A DNA stretch of 52,052 bases from Bacillota bacterium (GCA_017441925.1 JAFRUE010000013.1:1-52052); one strand, 5' to 3'; positions 9,039 through 19,001 are shown, counted from the stretch's first letter. Notes: generated by a model from the letters alone, not told the origin. Made by a program: numbers and translations.

Positions 9039-9070
9039 GTGAGGGTTGTGAAGGCCTGTACAGACAAGTT

Positions 9071-11347
9071 TTATTTCCCGGCGGCTGTCCTGGCCTGTTT
9101 CCTGTATTCGGCAGGACTGACGCCTTCCAGTTTCTTAAACGCGCGGGTCAGGGCCTGCGCATCCCAGAAGCCGACGGCTTTCGCGACATTGCTGACATTG
9201 TCCGAAAGCAGGAGCTCCTTGGCCTTGGCGATGCGCAGCGTCTGAATGTATTCCAGTATGTTGATGCCGTAACTGTCCTTAAAGGCGTGAGAGAGGGCAG
9301 AGACGCTGGTACCGAACTGTTCCGCGATGGAGCTGACGTTGAGTCCGGGGTCCGTCAGATGGTCCTGAATATACGTCTGTACGCGCTTCATATAGCTCTG
9401 ATCGTCTTTCTGACGGCTTCCTTCGGTATGGGCCGCCACCTGATCGACAACGTCGTGCAGGATCGTTTCTTTGTCGAGGATGTATCTGGATTCGAAATAA
9501 CGCTGCTCAAAATTCAGCGAACGGATATAGTTCCAGCCCTCGGGGTATTTCTGCTGGAGAGCCATCATCAGAACGATGGCGACGGTGTAGGCGCGGATCT
9601 GGGCGGTTGAAGCGTTCTCTTTGCCGGTCGGAATCGCGTGCAGGAAGATATCATTGATGGCTTCATGAGCGTTGGAAAGGCCTGATGTAATGATCGTGTT
9701 TTCGAGCTTCCGGACCAGATTGCAGTAGCTGACAAAATCCGCGTCCGAGATGATGTCGGAATCCTCCGGACGGAAAGGTCCCCAGACATTGAGGTAAGAG
9801 ATGTCCGTATAGAGGTCTGAAACGGTCTCTTCCAGGTCGGCTGTCCCGGTATTATAATGTATGGCTGTCTGGAAGAGAGCACAGCCCGTGCTTTCCGTGA
9901 AGCTTGTATGGATGCTTTCGCGGATCGTCTCGAGTTCCGGCAGATCCGCGGATCCGCAGGAGACGACGATTACATGCCAGTCTTTCAGGATCGTGGCACG
10001 TATACCGGTAAAACGCTGGAACAGCTGGTTGGACAGTATGATGGAGAGGTCTTCGTAGAGCTCCTGATCGGATGGAGAATCAGAGCCTTCGGTCCTGGCG
10101 GGGTAGGACTGGGCCCACATCGCATATCCCTGCTGCGGATAGATGTCGGCCATGTTCAGACAGAATTCCAGATTGGAAAGATTCTGCCGGTTCTCCGGAA
10201 AACTGTGAAGGCGGTTCATCGTGTTGCCGAGAGCCCAGGAGTTGAGGCGCAGATTATTGCGCTGCAGCTGGGAATTGGTCTGTTTCAGCATGGACAGCTC
10301 GGTGGTTACAGAACTGATCATCTGACTGATGTCCGTATCGGAAGACAGACGAGGCCGCCCAGTGGTCTGGGTGAGCCGGTGCAGCGGGATCAGGACTCTT
10401 TTGCTGACAAAGTGAACGATAAGCACAAGGGAAATGATAACGATCAGGGCGGTCGACACAAGCAGCAGGATTGAGTCAGAAGTGATCCTTTTTGTGAAAG
10501 CGGTGGAAATACCGGCCGTAACGAAGCTATTTGATAAGGTACAGGGGACTGTGACGGACTGGTATTCGACGTCGTTTAGTGTAAATAGACCGTTCAGACG
10601 GCTGCCGATCAGGGCTGCCCTGTAATTCTCCCTTGAGACAATATGCGTCGCGGTAAAGCAATCCGAGCTGTTCCCGAAGAATATGACGATATCGTCGCCC
10701 GAAGCTGTAAAAGTAGTTAAGAACGGGATCAGATTGAATTCCAGAAAGACATAGAACGCAGAACCGTTATCGGCAGAGCATCTGTTCAGGATCAGGTCCT
10801 TAGGGTTTTTCTCTGTGGCGGGGAACCAGGAAATGCCGCTTTTCATCAGAGAGAGGCTGTCGGAGGGTATTTCAGGGTAGTTGATGAAGAACTCCGCAGT
10901 CTCATCGCCTGTCAGATACCGGGACTGCGTGATGACCATCCCGACCTCGGGAAAGTAGAGCGCGAGGAAATTGATGTGTTCTCCGTAGAGTGTGACCTGG
11001 CTTGCAAGCAGCTTCTGGAGGTCATAAGCGTCCCGTGTAATGAGTGCACGGTCTGTGCTGTCATCATAGAGGGAGAAAGCCGTGACAAGACTGTTGGCGC
11101 TGATTACGTCAGAGAGAGTCTTATATCCGGAGACCAGGGATTCGGTCTGTTCAGAGATCGTTTCGATCTCGTGCTGTGAGAGCTCTCTCGAGCGCTGGAC
11201 GATCGAACTTACCCTCCGTATCAGGAAAACAAAAAGAATGATCAGTATGACGGCAACGAATACGAAGACGATCAGGATCCGGATGAAATCGCCGATCGAA
11301 CGTTTCTCAGGGACCGTATTGCCGCCTGCGGTGTTTTTTTTATTCAA
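9071..11347 (-). CDS. Membrane-bound AraC family transcriptional regulator
   Basis: A 758-residue protein. A membrane helix at about residues 21-43 and a second at about 291-313 enclose an extracytoplasmic domain of about 250 residues, probably a dCache-like sensor. A cytoplasmic linker follows, and the last 100 residues are two AraC-type helix-turn-helix motifs (LNVSSIAEQFGTSVSALSHA and NVSNVAKAVGFWDAQALTRA, ending VSPAEYRKQ). This layout is common in Clostridia beside carbohydrate or peptide ABC transporters. The start is a TTG at 11347 preceded by AGAGG; no ATG is available in frame. The gene is divergent from the binding-protein gene at 11626, so it probably senses the transported compound and controls that operon. 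Confidence 0.85.
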   Translation of the reverse strand: MNKKNTAGGNTVPEKRSIGDFIRILIVFVFVAVILIILFVFLIRRVSSIVQRSRELSQHEIETISEQTESLVSGYKTLSDVISANSLVTAFSLYDDSTDRALITRDAYDLQKLLASQVTLYGEHINFLALYFPEVGMVITQSRYLTGDETAEFFINYPEIPSDSLSLMKSGISWFPATEKNPKDLILNRCSADNGSAFYVFLEFNLIPFLTTFTASGDDIVIFFGNSSDCFTATHIVSRENYRAALIGSRLNGLFTLNDVEYQSVTVPCTLSNSFVTAGISTAFTKRITSDSILLLVSTALIVIISLVLIVHFVSKRVLIPLHRLTQTTGRPRLSSDTDISQMISSVTTELSMLKQTNSQLQRNNLRLNSWALGNTMNRLHSFPENRQNLSNLEFCLNMADIYPQQGYAMWAQSYPARTEGSDSPSDQELYEDLSIILSNQLFQRFTGIRATILKDWHVIVVSCGSADLPELETIRESIHTSFTESTGCALFQTAIHYNTGTADLEETVSDLYTDISYLNVWGPFRPEDSDIISDADFVSYCNLVRKLENTIITSGLSNAHEAINDIFLHAIPTGKENASTAQIRAYTVAIVLMMALQQKYPEGWNYIRSLNFEQRYFESRYILDKETILHDVVDQVAAHTEGSRQKDDQSYMKRVQTYIQDHLTDPGLNVSSIAEQFGTSVSALSHAFKDSYGINILEYIQTLRIAKAKELLLSDNVSNVAKAVGFWDAQALTRAFKKLEGVSPAEYRKQARTAAGK

Positions 11348-11417
11348 TGGAATGACCTCTTATGAAATATAAACAGAAAACTACGGGCTGAAACAGGAAA
11401 AAGCTCTCTTTATGCTC

Positions 11418-11446
11418 ATCATAGCAGTGAAACCGGACAGTGTCAA
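11418..11446 (-). promoter_or_regulatory. Promoter of the AraC-type regulator
   Basis: On the minus strand: TTGACA (11441-11446), 17-base spacer, TATGAT (11418-11423). It leaves a leader of about 65 bases before the TTG start. Confidence 0.8.
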
Positions 11447-11513
11447 TCTTTTTTTGAGGACTCTTCATTTTTTGAAAAAAGCAAATTCTCCGATTTTTAT
11501 CATTTTTTGAATA

Positions 11514-11542
11514 TTGTTTATATTTGATTTGCGGAATATGAT
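11514..11542 (+). promoter_or_regulatory. Candidate promoter of the ABC transporter/creatininase operon
   Basis: TTGTTT (11514-11519), 17-base spacer, TATGAT (11537-11542). The -35 is weak, which suits a promoter that needs an activator such as the divergent AraC-type protein. The very A/T-rich stretch 11455-11525 upstream could hold its binding site; I could not define a repeat there. Confidence 0.5.
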
Positions 11543-11625
11543 GGCTACAGTAACAGCCGGCAGCACGGACGAGTCCTAGCTGCATCCGGCAAAATCATAC
11601 TTATTCTATAAAGGAGAGTAAAGCA

Positions 11626-13209
11626 ATGAAGAGACAGTGGAAGCGTATCCTTGCGATGCTCCTTACAGCAGTTATGCTGATGGGCGTTCTCGCAGGCTGC
11701 AAATCCGGAAGCAGCGACGGAGGATCCAAGTCCGGAGACAAGGGCGGAGATCTTGTTTATACAACTGCTTTCAGTGAATTTTTCAACCCCTACAAGCAGG
11801 GCACACTGATCGGTTACGGCTGGCCTTGTTATGAGCCTCTTGCATGGTACAAGAGTGCGACACATGAGTTCACCCCCATGCTTGCTGAGAGCTGGGAACG
11901 TGATGAGGCGAACAATGCCCTCGTTATTCACGTACGTAAGGGAATCACGTTCTCTAACGGAGACGTGATGGATGCTACTGACGTAGCATGGACATTCCAG
12001 GCAAGACTGGATTACGGCACTCAGTCCACGATCGGTGCTCCTGAGAAGGTCGAAAAGGTCGATGATTACACTGTTAAGGTCTACTATCCCGAGTTCTCCC
12101 TGAACTGGGAAGTCTGGCTGCTGACACAGTACATCTTCTCTTATGAGACATTCGTAGAGCACGGCGGAGACAACGGCGGCGTTGACTGGTACATGAACAA
12201 TATGATGGGAACCGGTCCTTACGTACTGCAGGAATACACACCGGACGTTGTTCTGAAATTTGTCCGCAACGAGAAATACTGGGGCAAGGAAGTTCCTCAG
12301 TTCGAGACCTGCACATTCAACTATTCCTCTGACGGAACTGCTCAGCTCGCGGCATTCCTGAACCATGAGTCCGATCGTTTCACCACCAGTGATCCCGTTG
12401 TTATGGCTCAGCTGAAGGAAGCCGGCTATGAAGGAACAACCGGTGCTGCTGTCAGCGGCGTTCAGTACTATGCGGTACCGATCACCCTTGATCCGGATGC
12501 GCCTCTGTCCAACATTGATGTCCGTAAGGCGATCTATCTGTATGGTATCGACTGGGATAGCATGGCGAAGACGGTTGTAGGCGACAATGCTTATCACACC
12601 AGCGCGATCGGATTCCATGAGAGCCCGTATTACGATGAGAGCATTGAGAAGTGCGAGGTCGATTATGAAAAGGCCAAGAAGATGCTGGCTGACGCCGGAT
12701 ATCCGAACGGCTTCGATGTTCAGATCTATGGTATCGGCGCTATGGCCTCCGGTGTTGAGACCTATCTGCAGGCAGAGCTCAAGAAGATCGGCATTAATGC
12801 TGAGATCTCTGACACTGACTTCGGTACCGTACAGGGCAACTACCTGAGCGGTAAGGAAGCTCAGACCGGTATTGCCGTATGGGTACAGGCAATAAATGCT
12901 GACCAGCAGCTTGACAGATTCACCAAGCATTTCAATCCGAACGGAGCAACAGCTTCCGGATGCACCAACTGGACGGATGCTCTGAAGGAGAAGTGGACTG
13001 CTACCGCAACTGCTAAGACGAACGAAGAAATGGAGAAGAACCTTCTGGACTACTGCAACCAGTATGTCAACGAAGACTGCATGTTCTGGCCTTGCTATAC
13101 TTCAACTTCTATGGTGTACTATCAGGAGTACTATCATGAGAAACCGGAAGCGGCTGCTGTAAACTGCGGTTATGATCCCTTCTGCATCTCCAAGGACGCA
13201 GGTAAATAA
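11626..13209 (+). CDS. ABC transporter substrate-binding lipoprotein, family 5 (copy 1)
   Basis: A 527-residue lipoprotein: signal peptide with lipobox LAGC (Cys25), a short Gly/Ser/Lys linker, then a family-5 (DppA/OppA-type) binding protein. Typical family segments are PMLAESWERD, HVRKGITFSNGD, GTGPYVL and the late IDVRKAIYLYGID. It would sit on the outer face of the membrane and deliver a peptide or other solute to the permeases encoded at 15012-16875. GGAGAG lies about 9 bases before the ATG. It is the first gene of the operon, and a hairpin follows it at 13298-13347. A full paralogue comes next, which makes two binding proteins for one transporter. Confidence 0.9.
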   Translation: MKRQWKRILAMLLTAVMLMGVLAGCKSGSSDGGSKSGDKGGDLVYTTAFSEFFNPYKQGTLIGYGWPCYEPLAWYKSATHEFTPMLAESWERDEANNALVIHVRKGITFSNGDVMDATDVAWTFQARLDYGTQSTIGAPEKVEKVDDYTVKVYYPEFSLNWEVWLLTQYIFSYETFVEHGGDNGGVDWYMNNMMGTGPYVLQEYTPDVVLKFVRNEKYWGKEVPQFETCTFNYSSDGTAQLAAFLNHESDRFTTSDPVVMAQLKEAGYEGTTGAAVSGVQYYAVPITLDPDAPLSNIDVRKAIYLYGIDWDSMAKTVVGDNAYHTSAIGFHESPYYDESIEKCEVDYEKAKKMLADAGYPNGFDVQIYGIGAMASGVETYLQAELKKIGINAEISDTDFGTVQGNYLSGKEAQTGIAVWVQAINADQQLDRFTKHFNPNGATASGCTNWTDALKEKWTATATAKTNEEMEKNLLDYCNQYVNEDCMFWPCYTSTSMVYYQEYYHEKPEAAAVNCGYDPFCISKDAGK

Positions 13210-13297
13210 TACGTAAGAAAATCAAGAACCATACCGCTTCCTCGGAGCGGACAGGAGATCTGTCCCGGAGGAAGACGGAACGTCACTAAGATCATAG

Positions 13298-13347
13298 GGA
13301 AGCCGTTGTGCAGCAAAAGGACAGAGCAGTCCGAAACAGCGGCTTCC
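13298..13347 (+). terminator. Intercistronic hairpin between the two binding-protein genes
   Basis: GGAAGCCG (13298-13305) pairs with CGGCTTCC (13340-13347) and an inner arm GGAC/GTCC extends it. Only a short T-poor tail follows, so it is more likely a partial terminator or mRNA-stabilising 3' structure than a full stop. It would let the first binding protein be made in excess over the rest, as is usual for ABC importers. Confidence 0.55.
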
Positions 13348-13402
13348 TTCTTAGAATCAAAGATCTTCTGTAACAGGGACATCTACGGAAAGGGGGCATA
13401 TC

Positions 13403-14965
13403 ATGAAGAGAATCATGGCAATCGTATTGTTGCTGGTATTCTGTTTTCGTATGGTATGCTGCGCTCCCGGCCGTCCCGAAGAGCCGGAGATCTCGGAACC
13501 TGCGGCAGAGCGGGGCGGAGACGTTGAGCTCGCCTACAGGAGTATCAAGGAATTCTTCAATCCGTACAAGCAGAGTACAATGATCAGTTATGCCTGGCCG
13601 TGCTATGAACCGCTTGCCTGGTACAAGAGCGCGTCACAGGAATTCGTACCGATGCTTGCGGAGAGCTGGGAGAGGAATGACAGAGAGCATTCGCTGACTA
13701 TACATATCCGCAAGGGGATCAGCTTTTCCAACGGTGATCCGATGAATGCGCAGGATGTCTATTTTACACTGCAGTCGAGAATCGAGTTCGGGACGCAGTC
13801 CGTCATCGGTAATCCCAGACGCATTGAGGCCGTTGACGAATACACCGTCAAAGTATACTGGCAGGATTATTCCATGAACTATGAGCTCTGGGTCCTGACA
13901 CAGTATATCTTTTCCAAAGAGACGTTCGATGCCAAAGGCCTGGACTGGATGCTCAACAATATGGTCGGTACCGGCCCATATGTAATGGAAGAGTATACAC
14001 CGGACGTAGTGCTGCGGTTTGTCCGCAATCCGGAATACTGGGGAGATAAACTGCCGCAGCCGGAAACGATAACATTCCAATGTATAGCTGACGATACTGC
14101 GACAGTCGCTGCCTTTCTGAACGGCGATATTGACAAGATCTCCACTGCAGACGAAGTACAGATCCGGGAGATCCTGGATGCCGGATACAAGGAGGCAGAG
14201 TTAACGGAAACTCAAGGCTATCAGTATTATGCGATCCCGATCACGCTGGATGCGGAGGCACCGCTCTCTGACAGAACGGTCCGGCAGGCCGTTTTCCTTC
14301 ACGGGATCGATTGGGACCGGATGGCAGAGATGTGCGGCGGCAGCAAAGCGTATCATACAAACGTCATCGGGCTGCATGAATCTCCATACTATTCCGGAGA
14401 GATCGAACATTGCGCCTATGATCCGGATAAAGCAGCCAGAATGCTGTCTGAGGCCGGATATGGGGACGGATTCAAGATCGTGATCTACGGTATGGGCAAA
14501 GCGACCGCTCCGCTTGCTGCTTTCCTACAGTCAGAGCTTGAAAAACTGGGCATTACGGCAGAAGTCCATGATACGGATTTTACGACCGTGCAGGGAGATT
14601 ATCTGAGCGGCAAAGAAGCCGCGACGGGTATCGCGCTCTTTGCGCAGCAGATCGCAGCAGATCAGCAGCTGGACAGGTTTGTCAAGCATTTCAGTCCGTT
14701 TAACGCGACGGTATCCGGATGCACCGGCTGGACCGAGGAGATCAAGGACAAGTGGCATGCGGTACTCGCGGCCCGTTCGGAAGAGGAATTGGAAAAAGGG
14801 CTGCTGGATTACTGCCGCAGCTACATTAACGAAGAGTGCCTGATCTGGCCCTGTTATACGATTCCCAACGCGGTTTTTTTTCAGGACTCTTATACGGAAG
14901 AGAAAGAAGCCGCGGCTGTTAACTGCGGATTTGATCCCTTCTACATATTTAAGGATACAGAATAA
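13403..14965 (+). CDS. ABC transporter substrate-binding lipoprotein, family 5 (copy 2)
   Basis: A 520-residue paralogue of the preceding gene; the two align over their whole length (shared EFFNPYKQ, WPCYEPLAWYKSA, MLAESWER, QQLDRF.KHF and VNCG.DPF). The signal peptide is less regular: the hydrophobic core is interrupted by Arg16, and the lipobox is either FRMVC (Cys19) or MVCC (Cys20). GGGGGC precedes the ATG at 13403. Codon choice differs somewhat from copy 1, which looks more optimised, so copy 1 may be the highly expressed form. Duplicate binding proteins usually widen the ligand range of one transporter. A transporter role is sure; the ligand is unknown. Confidence 0.9.
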   Translation: MKRIMAIVLLLVFCFRMVCCAPGRPEEPEISEPAAERGGDVELAYRSIKEFFNPYKQSTMISYAWPCYEPLAWYKSASQEFVPMLAESWERNDREHSLTIHIRKGISFSNGDPMNAQDVYFTLQSRIEFGTQSVIGNPRRIEAVDEYTVKVYWQDYSMNYELWVLTQYIFSKETFDAKGLDWMLNNMVGTGPYVMEEYTPDVVLRFVRNPEYWGDKLPQPETITFQCIADDTATVAAFLNGDIDKISTADEVQIREILDAGYKEAELTETQGYQYYAIPITLDAEAPLSDRTVRQAVFLHGIDWDRMAEMCGGSKAYHTNVIGLHESPYYSGEIEHCAYDPDKAARMLSEAGYGDGFKIVIYGMGKATAPLAAFLQSELEKLGITAEVHDTDFTTVQGDYLSGKEAATGIALFAQQIAADQQLDRFVKHFSPFNATVSGCTGWTEEIKDKWHAVLAARSEEELEKGLLDYCRSYINEECLIWPCYTIPNAVFFQDSYTEEKEAAAVNCGFDPFYIFKDTE

Positions 14966-15011
14966 TACAGGACTGTGTCTGCAGTCCTGAAAATCATCAA
15001 AGGAGTTTTTG

Positions 15012-15956
15012 ATGGGTAAATATATACTGAAGAGACTTTTGCAGATGATCGTCGTTATGTTCCTGGTCTCTTTCCTGACTTACGTTCTCATCGGCATCAT
15101 GCCTCGTGATCCGATCTATTCACTGTACGGGTCGGATGTTACGCCTGCCGAGTACGAGGTCATCTATCACAGGATGGGACTGGACAAGCCCGTTATCGTA
15201 CGTTACTTTAACTGGCTGGTCAACTTCTTCAAGGGCGACCTAGGGACATCGTACGCATATCATATGCCGGTCATGGAAATCATCGGACAGAAGATCGGCG
15301 TTACACTGTATCTGTCCATCGTATCTACACTAATCTCTTTCCCGCTCGGCATGCTTTTCGGCATCATTACCGCCGTTAAGCGCGGAAAGTGGCAGGATAC
15401 GACGCTGACGCTCGTGGCGAACATCTCGGCAAGTATCCCGGGCTTTGTCATCGCGATCGCGCTGCTGTTCCTGTTCTGCATCAACTGGAAGATCCTTCCG
15501 TCCCGCGGATTCACCTTCCCGTGGGAGAATTTCGGAGATCATATCCGGCAGATCATCCTTCCGATGTTCTGTCTGTCGCTCGGCGGCATTGCCGGTATCA
15601 CCAGACAGACCCGTTCCAGCATGCTGGAAGCGATGCGTCAGGACTATGTCCGGACCGCGCGCTCCAAAGGTCTGCAGGAGAATTACATCATCAGCAAACA
15701 CGTTCTGCGGAACGGCCTGATCCCGATCATCACCCTGATCGGCGGCAGACTTGCCGGCATGATCGGTGGCTCGGTCTTCATCGAGAACGTTTTCTCGATC
15801 CCCGGCATGGGTACCCTGATGGTCAACTCTGTTAACCAGATCGATGTTCCGGTTATTCAGGCCTGCGTCCTGATGACATCAGGCTGCATGTGTCTGGCGT
15901 TCTTCATCACGGATATGCTGTATCTTGCAGTCGATCCGCGTATTTCGCTGAAGTAA
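15012..15956 (+). CDS. ABC transporter permease, DppB type
   Basis: A 314-residue inner-membrane permease of the dipeptide/oligopeptide/nickel family. It begins MGKYILKRLLQMI, the usual N-terminus of DppB/OppB, and carries six predicted helices, the TQTR-like segment around GITRQTRSSMLEAM, and the EAA loop DYVRTARSKGLQENYI that docks on the ATPase. I chose the ATG at 15012, seven bases after AGGAG, over an in-frame TTG at 15009. It lies 46 bp after the second binding protein and 13 bp before the partner permease. Confidence 0.93.
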   Translation: MGKYILKRLLQMIVVMFLVSFLTYVLIGIMPRDPIYSLYGSDVTPAEYEVIYHRMGLDKPVIVRYFNWLVNFFKGDLGTSYAYHMPVMEIIGQKIGVTLYLSIVSTLISFPLGMLFGIITAVKRGKWQDTTLTLVANISASIPGFVIAIALLFLFCINWKILPSRGFTFPWENFGDHIRQIILPMFCLSLGGIAGITRQTRSSMLEAMRQDYVRTARSKGLQENYIISKHVLRNGLIPIITLIGGRLAGMIGGSVFIENVFSIPGMGTLMVNSVNQIDVPVIQACVLMTSGCMCLAFFITDMLYLAVDPRISLK

Positions 15957-15969
15957 GGAGGCAGAGACG

Positions 15970-16875
15970 ATGAATACGAATCCTAATCCTGCCGTTAAGA
16001 AAACGGCAAAGCAGGTTCTGTCAGAGAAACTCACGGCCTTCCGTAAATTCATGCGGGTCATGACCAGCCGCAAGATCGTTGTCGTCGGCATTATCGGAAC
16101 ACTGTTCTTTATACTGGTAGCCATTTTTGCACCGGTCATTGCAACACAGGATCCCAACCTGATCACGACAGACGGCAAGCTCCTTCCGTTCTCATCCGCG
16201 CACTGGTTCGGCACGGACTATCTGGGACGCGACCTGTACTCCCGTCTTGTCTACGGTACGCGCGTATCGATCCTGACAGGCGTTATTTCCACACTGATGG
16301 CTGTTGTCGTCGGCTCCTTCCTCGGAATGCTGGCTGCGTACTGCGGCGGTATCGTAGACAAGATCCTGATCGGCTACTGTGAAGTCTTCAATTCGATCCC
16401 GGGCATCGCGCTTTCGCTGACGTTGATCACGCTTTTCGGCGGCGGCATGATGAATATGGCATTCATCCTTATGGTAACGGGTATTCCCGGCTTCTTGCGG
16501 ATGATGCGCGCCTCAAGTCTTACAGTCATGAACAGTGACTACATCCTGGCTGCGAAGCTGTCAGGACAGTCCCGGCTGAAACAGCTTTATAAGCACGTTT
16601 TCCCGAACGCGATTTCTCCGATCATCGTTATGGCGACGCAGCATGTCGGCATGACGATCATGATGGAATCCGGACTTAGCTTCCTGGGCGTCGGTATCAA
16701 GATTCCTACGGCTTCCTGGGGTTCCATTATCAATGAAGCAAGGCCTTACCTGATGGTCGATCCCTGGTACGTTCTGCTTCCGTGTATCTTCCTTGCACTT
16801 TTGATCATCAGCCTGAACCTGCTCGGTGACGGAATCCGCGACGCGCTGGATCCCTCGCTCCGCGGTGAGGTTTAA
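15970..16875 (+). CDS. ABC transporter permease, DppC type
   Basis: A 301-residue permease, partner of the preceding gene. Family features are the cytoplasmic N-terminus followed by one helix, HWFGTDYLGRDLYSRLVYGT, and the EAA-type loop SDYILAAKLSGQSRLKQLYK before HVFPN. The C-terminus LLGDGIRDALDPSLRGEV is the standard ending of DppC/OppC proteins. AAGGAGG precedes the ATG. It is 14 bp upstream of the double ATPase and clearly cotranscribed. Confidence 0.93.
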   Translation: MNTNPNPAVKKTAKQVLSEKLTAFRKFMRVMTSRKIVVVGIIGTLFFILVAIFAPVIATQDPNLITTDGKLLPFSSAHWFGTDYLGRDLYSRLVYGTRVSILTGVISTLMAVVVGSFLGMLAAYCGGIVDKILIGYCEVFNSIPGIALSLTLITLFGGGMMNMAFILMVTGIPGFLRMMRASSLTVMNSDYILAAKLSGQSRLKQLYKHVFPNAISPIIVMATQHVGMTIMMESGLSFLGVGIKIPTASWGSIINEARPYLMVDPWYVLLPCIFLALLIISLNLLGDGIRDALDPSLRGEV

Positions 16876-16889
16876 GAGGAGGCAGTCAA

Positions 16890-18959
16890 ATGAGTGATAA
16901 CAACGTTGTTCTGAATGAAGCTTATACTGTCTCCGAAGGCAATCTTGTGGAGGCGAGGAATATCGTAACGACCTTCCCTTACGACAGGGAGAGAAAGATC
17001 ACGGCTGTCGACGGAGTATCCATTCATCTGAAGAAAGGAGAGATCGTCGGTCTGGTCGGTGAGTCCGGTTCCGGGAAGTCCGTAACGTCCATGAGCATCC
17101 TGCAGCTGATCCTGCCGCCCGGCAAGGTGGAGGGCGATGTCAGAATCGAGAATATGAAGGGCAATATGCTCGACTACGGGATGAATTCGGACGAAGCGCG
17201 TTCTGTACGCGGCGGCAAGATCGGCATGATCTTTCAGGAGCCCATGACCTCCCTGAACCCGATCCTTAAGGTCGGTTTCCAGATCCAGGAGAACATCATC
17301 ACGCATCTCGGCGTTTCCCCGGAAGAGGCCAAGACGCTCGCAATCGAGATGATGACCAAGGTCGGCATCGCCAACCCGGAGATCCGCTATAACCAGTATC
17401 CGGCAGAATTTTCCGGCGGTATGCGCCAGAGGATCATGATCGCGATGGTACTTGCGGCCAAGCCCGACGTACTGATCGCTGACGAAGCCACCACGGCCCT
17501 TGACGTTACAACGCAGGCGCAGATCCTGGAGCTGATCCAGAGTCTTGCCAAGACGGAAGATGTTTCCGTCATTATCGTTACACATAACCTTGGACTGGTT
17601 GCCCGCTACGCGGACAGAATCTATGTCATGTACGGCGGCAATATCGTAGAGTCCGGGGATAAGTATACGATCTTCGAGACTCCCGGACATCCGTATACGA
17701 GAGGCCTGCTTGCGGCCGTTCCGCGGCTTGACGACCCGAAGGACCGCCGGCTGATCCCGATCGAAGGCCTGCCGCCCACTCCAATCAATCTCCCGAAGTA
17801 CTGCAAGTTCTATGACCGCTGCAAGTACCGCGAAGACCGCTGTAAGGACGGAATGTGCGAACTCCGCGACGAGGGCAATGAGCACTATGTGCGCTGCGTC
17901 CTGACGAAAGATGAGATCGAGGCCAAGAAAGCTGCTGTCGAGACGGAGAGCGGTACAGTGCCTGAGAAGCACATCACGGACGAAGTCGTTCTTGAGGTCA
18001 AGGATCTCCAGATGTTCTTCCCGATCCTGAAGGGTATGATGAAGCGCAAGATCGGCGAGGTCCATGCGGTAGAGGATGTTTCTTTCAAGGTCCACAAAGG
18101 CGAAACCGTCGGTGTCGTAGGCGAGTCCGGATGCGGTAAGACAACGCTTGCCAAGTGCATCATGCGCGCACTTACGCCGAATGGCGGCGAGATCCTGTAC
18201 AAGGGACAGAATATCGCGCACATGAAAGAAAAGGAACTCAAACAGTTCCGTTCCAAGATCACCATGATCTTCCAGGATCCGTTCTCCTCGCTGAATCCGC
18301 GTCAGAAGGCCGGGGACATCGTCGGAGAGCCGCTGACCATCAACCATCTGACGGGCAGTCGTGCGGAATACAACGCCCGGATCGATGAGCTTTTCCGTCT
18401 TGTCGGACTGGATCCGCAGTACAGGACCCGCGTGCCGCGCGAGTTCTCAGGCGGGCAGCGTCAGAGGATCGGCATCGCGAGAGCGCTGGCATCCAATCCG
18501 GACATCATTGTCTGCGACGAACCAGTTTCCGCTCTGGACGTATCGATCCAGGCGCAGGTCATCAACCTGATGGAAGATCTGCAGTCTCAGTTGGGACTGA
18601 GCTATATCTTTATCGCGCATGATCTGTCCGTCGTAAAGCATATCAGCGACAGGATCGTAGTCATGTATCTGGGACGCGTCGTAGAAACGGCTCCGGCGGA
18701 ACTTCTGTATGACAACCCGCTGCATCCCTACACCAAGGCGCTGCTTTCCGCGGTTCCGATCACGGATCCGAAGGCGGACGAACAGCGTGAGCGTGTGAAG
18801 CTGATCGGCGAGGTTCCGAGCGTTATGGAGCGTCCGAGCGGATGTCCGTTCGCGGACCGCTGCCAGTACGCGACGGAGCGCTGCCACAAGGAAGTACCGC
18901 AGCTTAAGGATTACGGCAACGGCCAGCAGGCCGCCTGCTTCCTCTGCGACGAGAAGTAA
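16890..18959 (+). CDS. Fused ABC transporter ATPase (DppD-DppF fusion)
   Basis: A 689-residue protein with two complete ATPase domains, so it replaces the usual separate DppD and DppF. Domain 1 (about 18-345): Walker A GESGSGKS at 57-64, signature FSGGMRQR, Walker B LIADEATTALD, then an oligo_HPY tail with paired Cys (YDRCKYREDRC). Domain 2 (about 365-689): Walker A GESGCGKTT, signature FSGGQRQRIGIARAL, Walker B VCDEPVSALD, and again a Cys-rich tail (CPFADRCQYATERC). It powers the importer from the cytoplasmic side. GAGGAGG precedes the ATG. A hairpin with a short T run follows at 19002-19035, before the hydrolase array. Confidence 0.93.
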   Translation: MSDNNVVLNEAYTVSEGNLVEARNIVTTFPYDRERKITAVDGVSIHLKKGEIVGLVGESGSGKSVTSMSILQLILPPGKVEGDVRIENMKGNMLDYGMNSDEARSVRGGKIGMIFQEPMTSLNPILKVGFQIQENIITHLGVSPEEAKTLAIEMMTKVGIANPEIRYNQYPAEFSGGMRQRIMIAMVLAAKPDVLIADEATTALDVTTQAQILELIQSLAKTEDVSVIIVTHNLGLVARYADRIYVMYGGNIVESGDKYTIFETPGHPYTRGLLAAVPRLDDPKDRRLIPIEGLPPTPINLPKYCKFYDRCKYREDRCKDGMCELRDEGNEHYVRCVLTKDEIEAKKAAVETESGTVPEKHITDEVVLEVKDLQMFFPILKGMMKRKIGEVHAVEDVSFKVHKGETVGVVGESGCGKTTLAKCIMRALTPNGGEILYKGQNIAHMKEKELKQFRSKITMIFQDPFSSLNPRQKAGDIVGEPLTINHLTGSRAEYNARIDELFRLVGLDPQYRTRVPREFSGGQRQRIGIARALASNPDIIVCDEPVSALDVSIQAQVINLMEDLQSQLGLSYIFIAHDLSVVKHISDRIVVMYLGRVVETAPAELLYDNPLHPYTKALLSAVPITDPKADEQRERVKLIGEVPSVMERPSGCPFADRCQYATERCHKEVPQLKDYGNGQQAACFLCDEK

Positions 18960-19001
18960 GAGTAACAAATGGCTGTAAAGCCTGTGCACTAAGATAGGAA
19001 T

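Noticed and set aside
11545..12930. Long open frame (461 codons) on the minus strand opposite the first binding-protein gene
   Set aside because: It is exactly opposite a clear family-5 binding protein, has no recognisable protein family and covers the plus-strand promoter region. It is a by-product of codon bias.
16872..18347. Long open frame (491 codons) on the minus strand opposite the fused ATPase gene
   Set aside because: Opposite a clear ATPase; the translation is rich in His, Arg, Asp and Leu without motifs, typical of antisense frames in this G/C-rich sequence.
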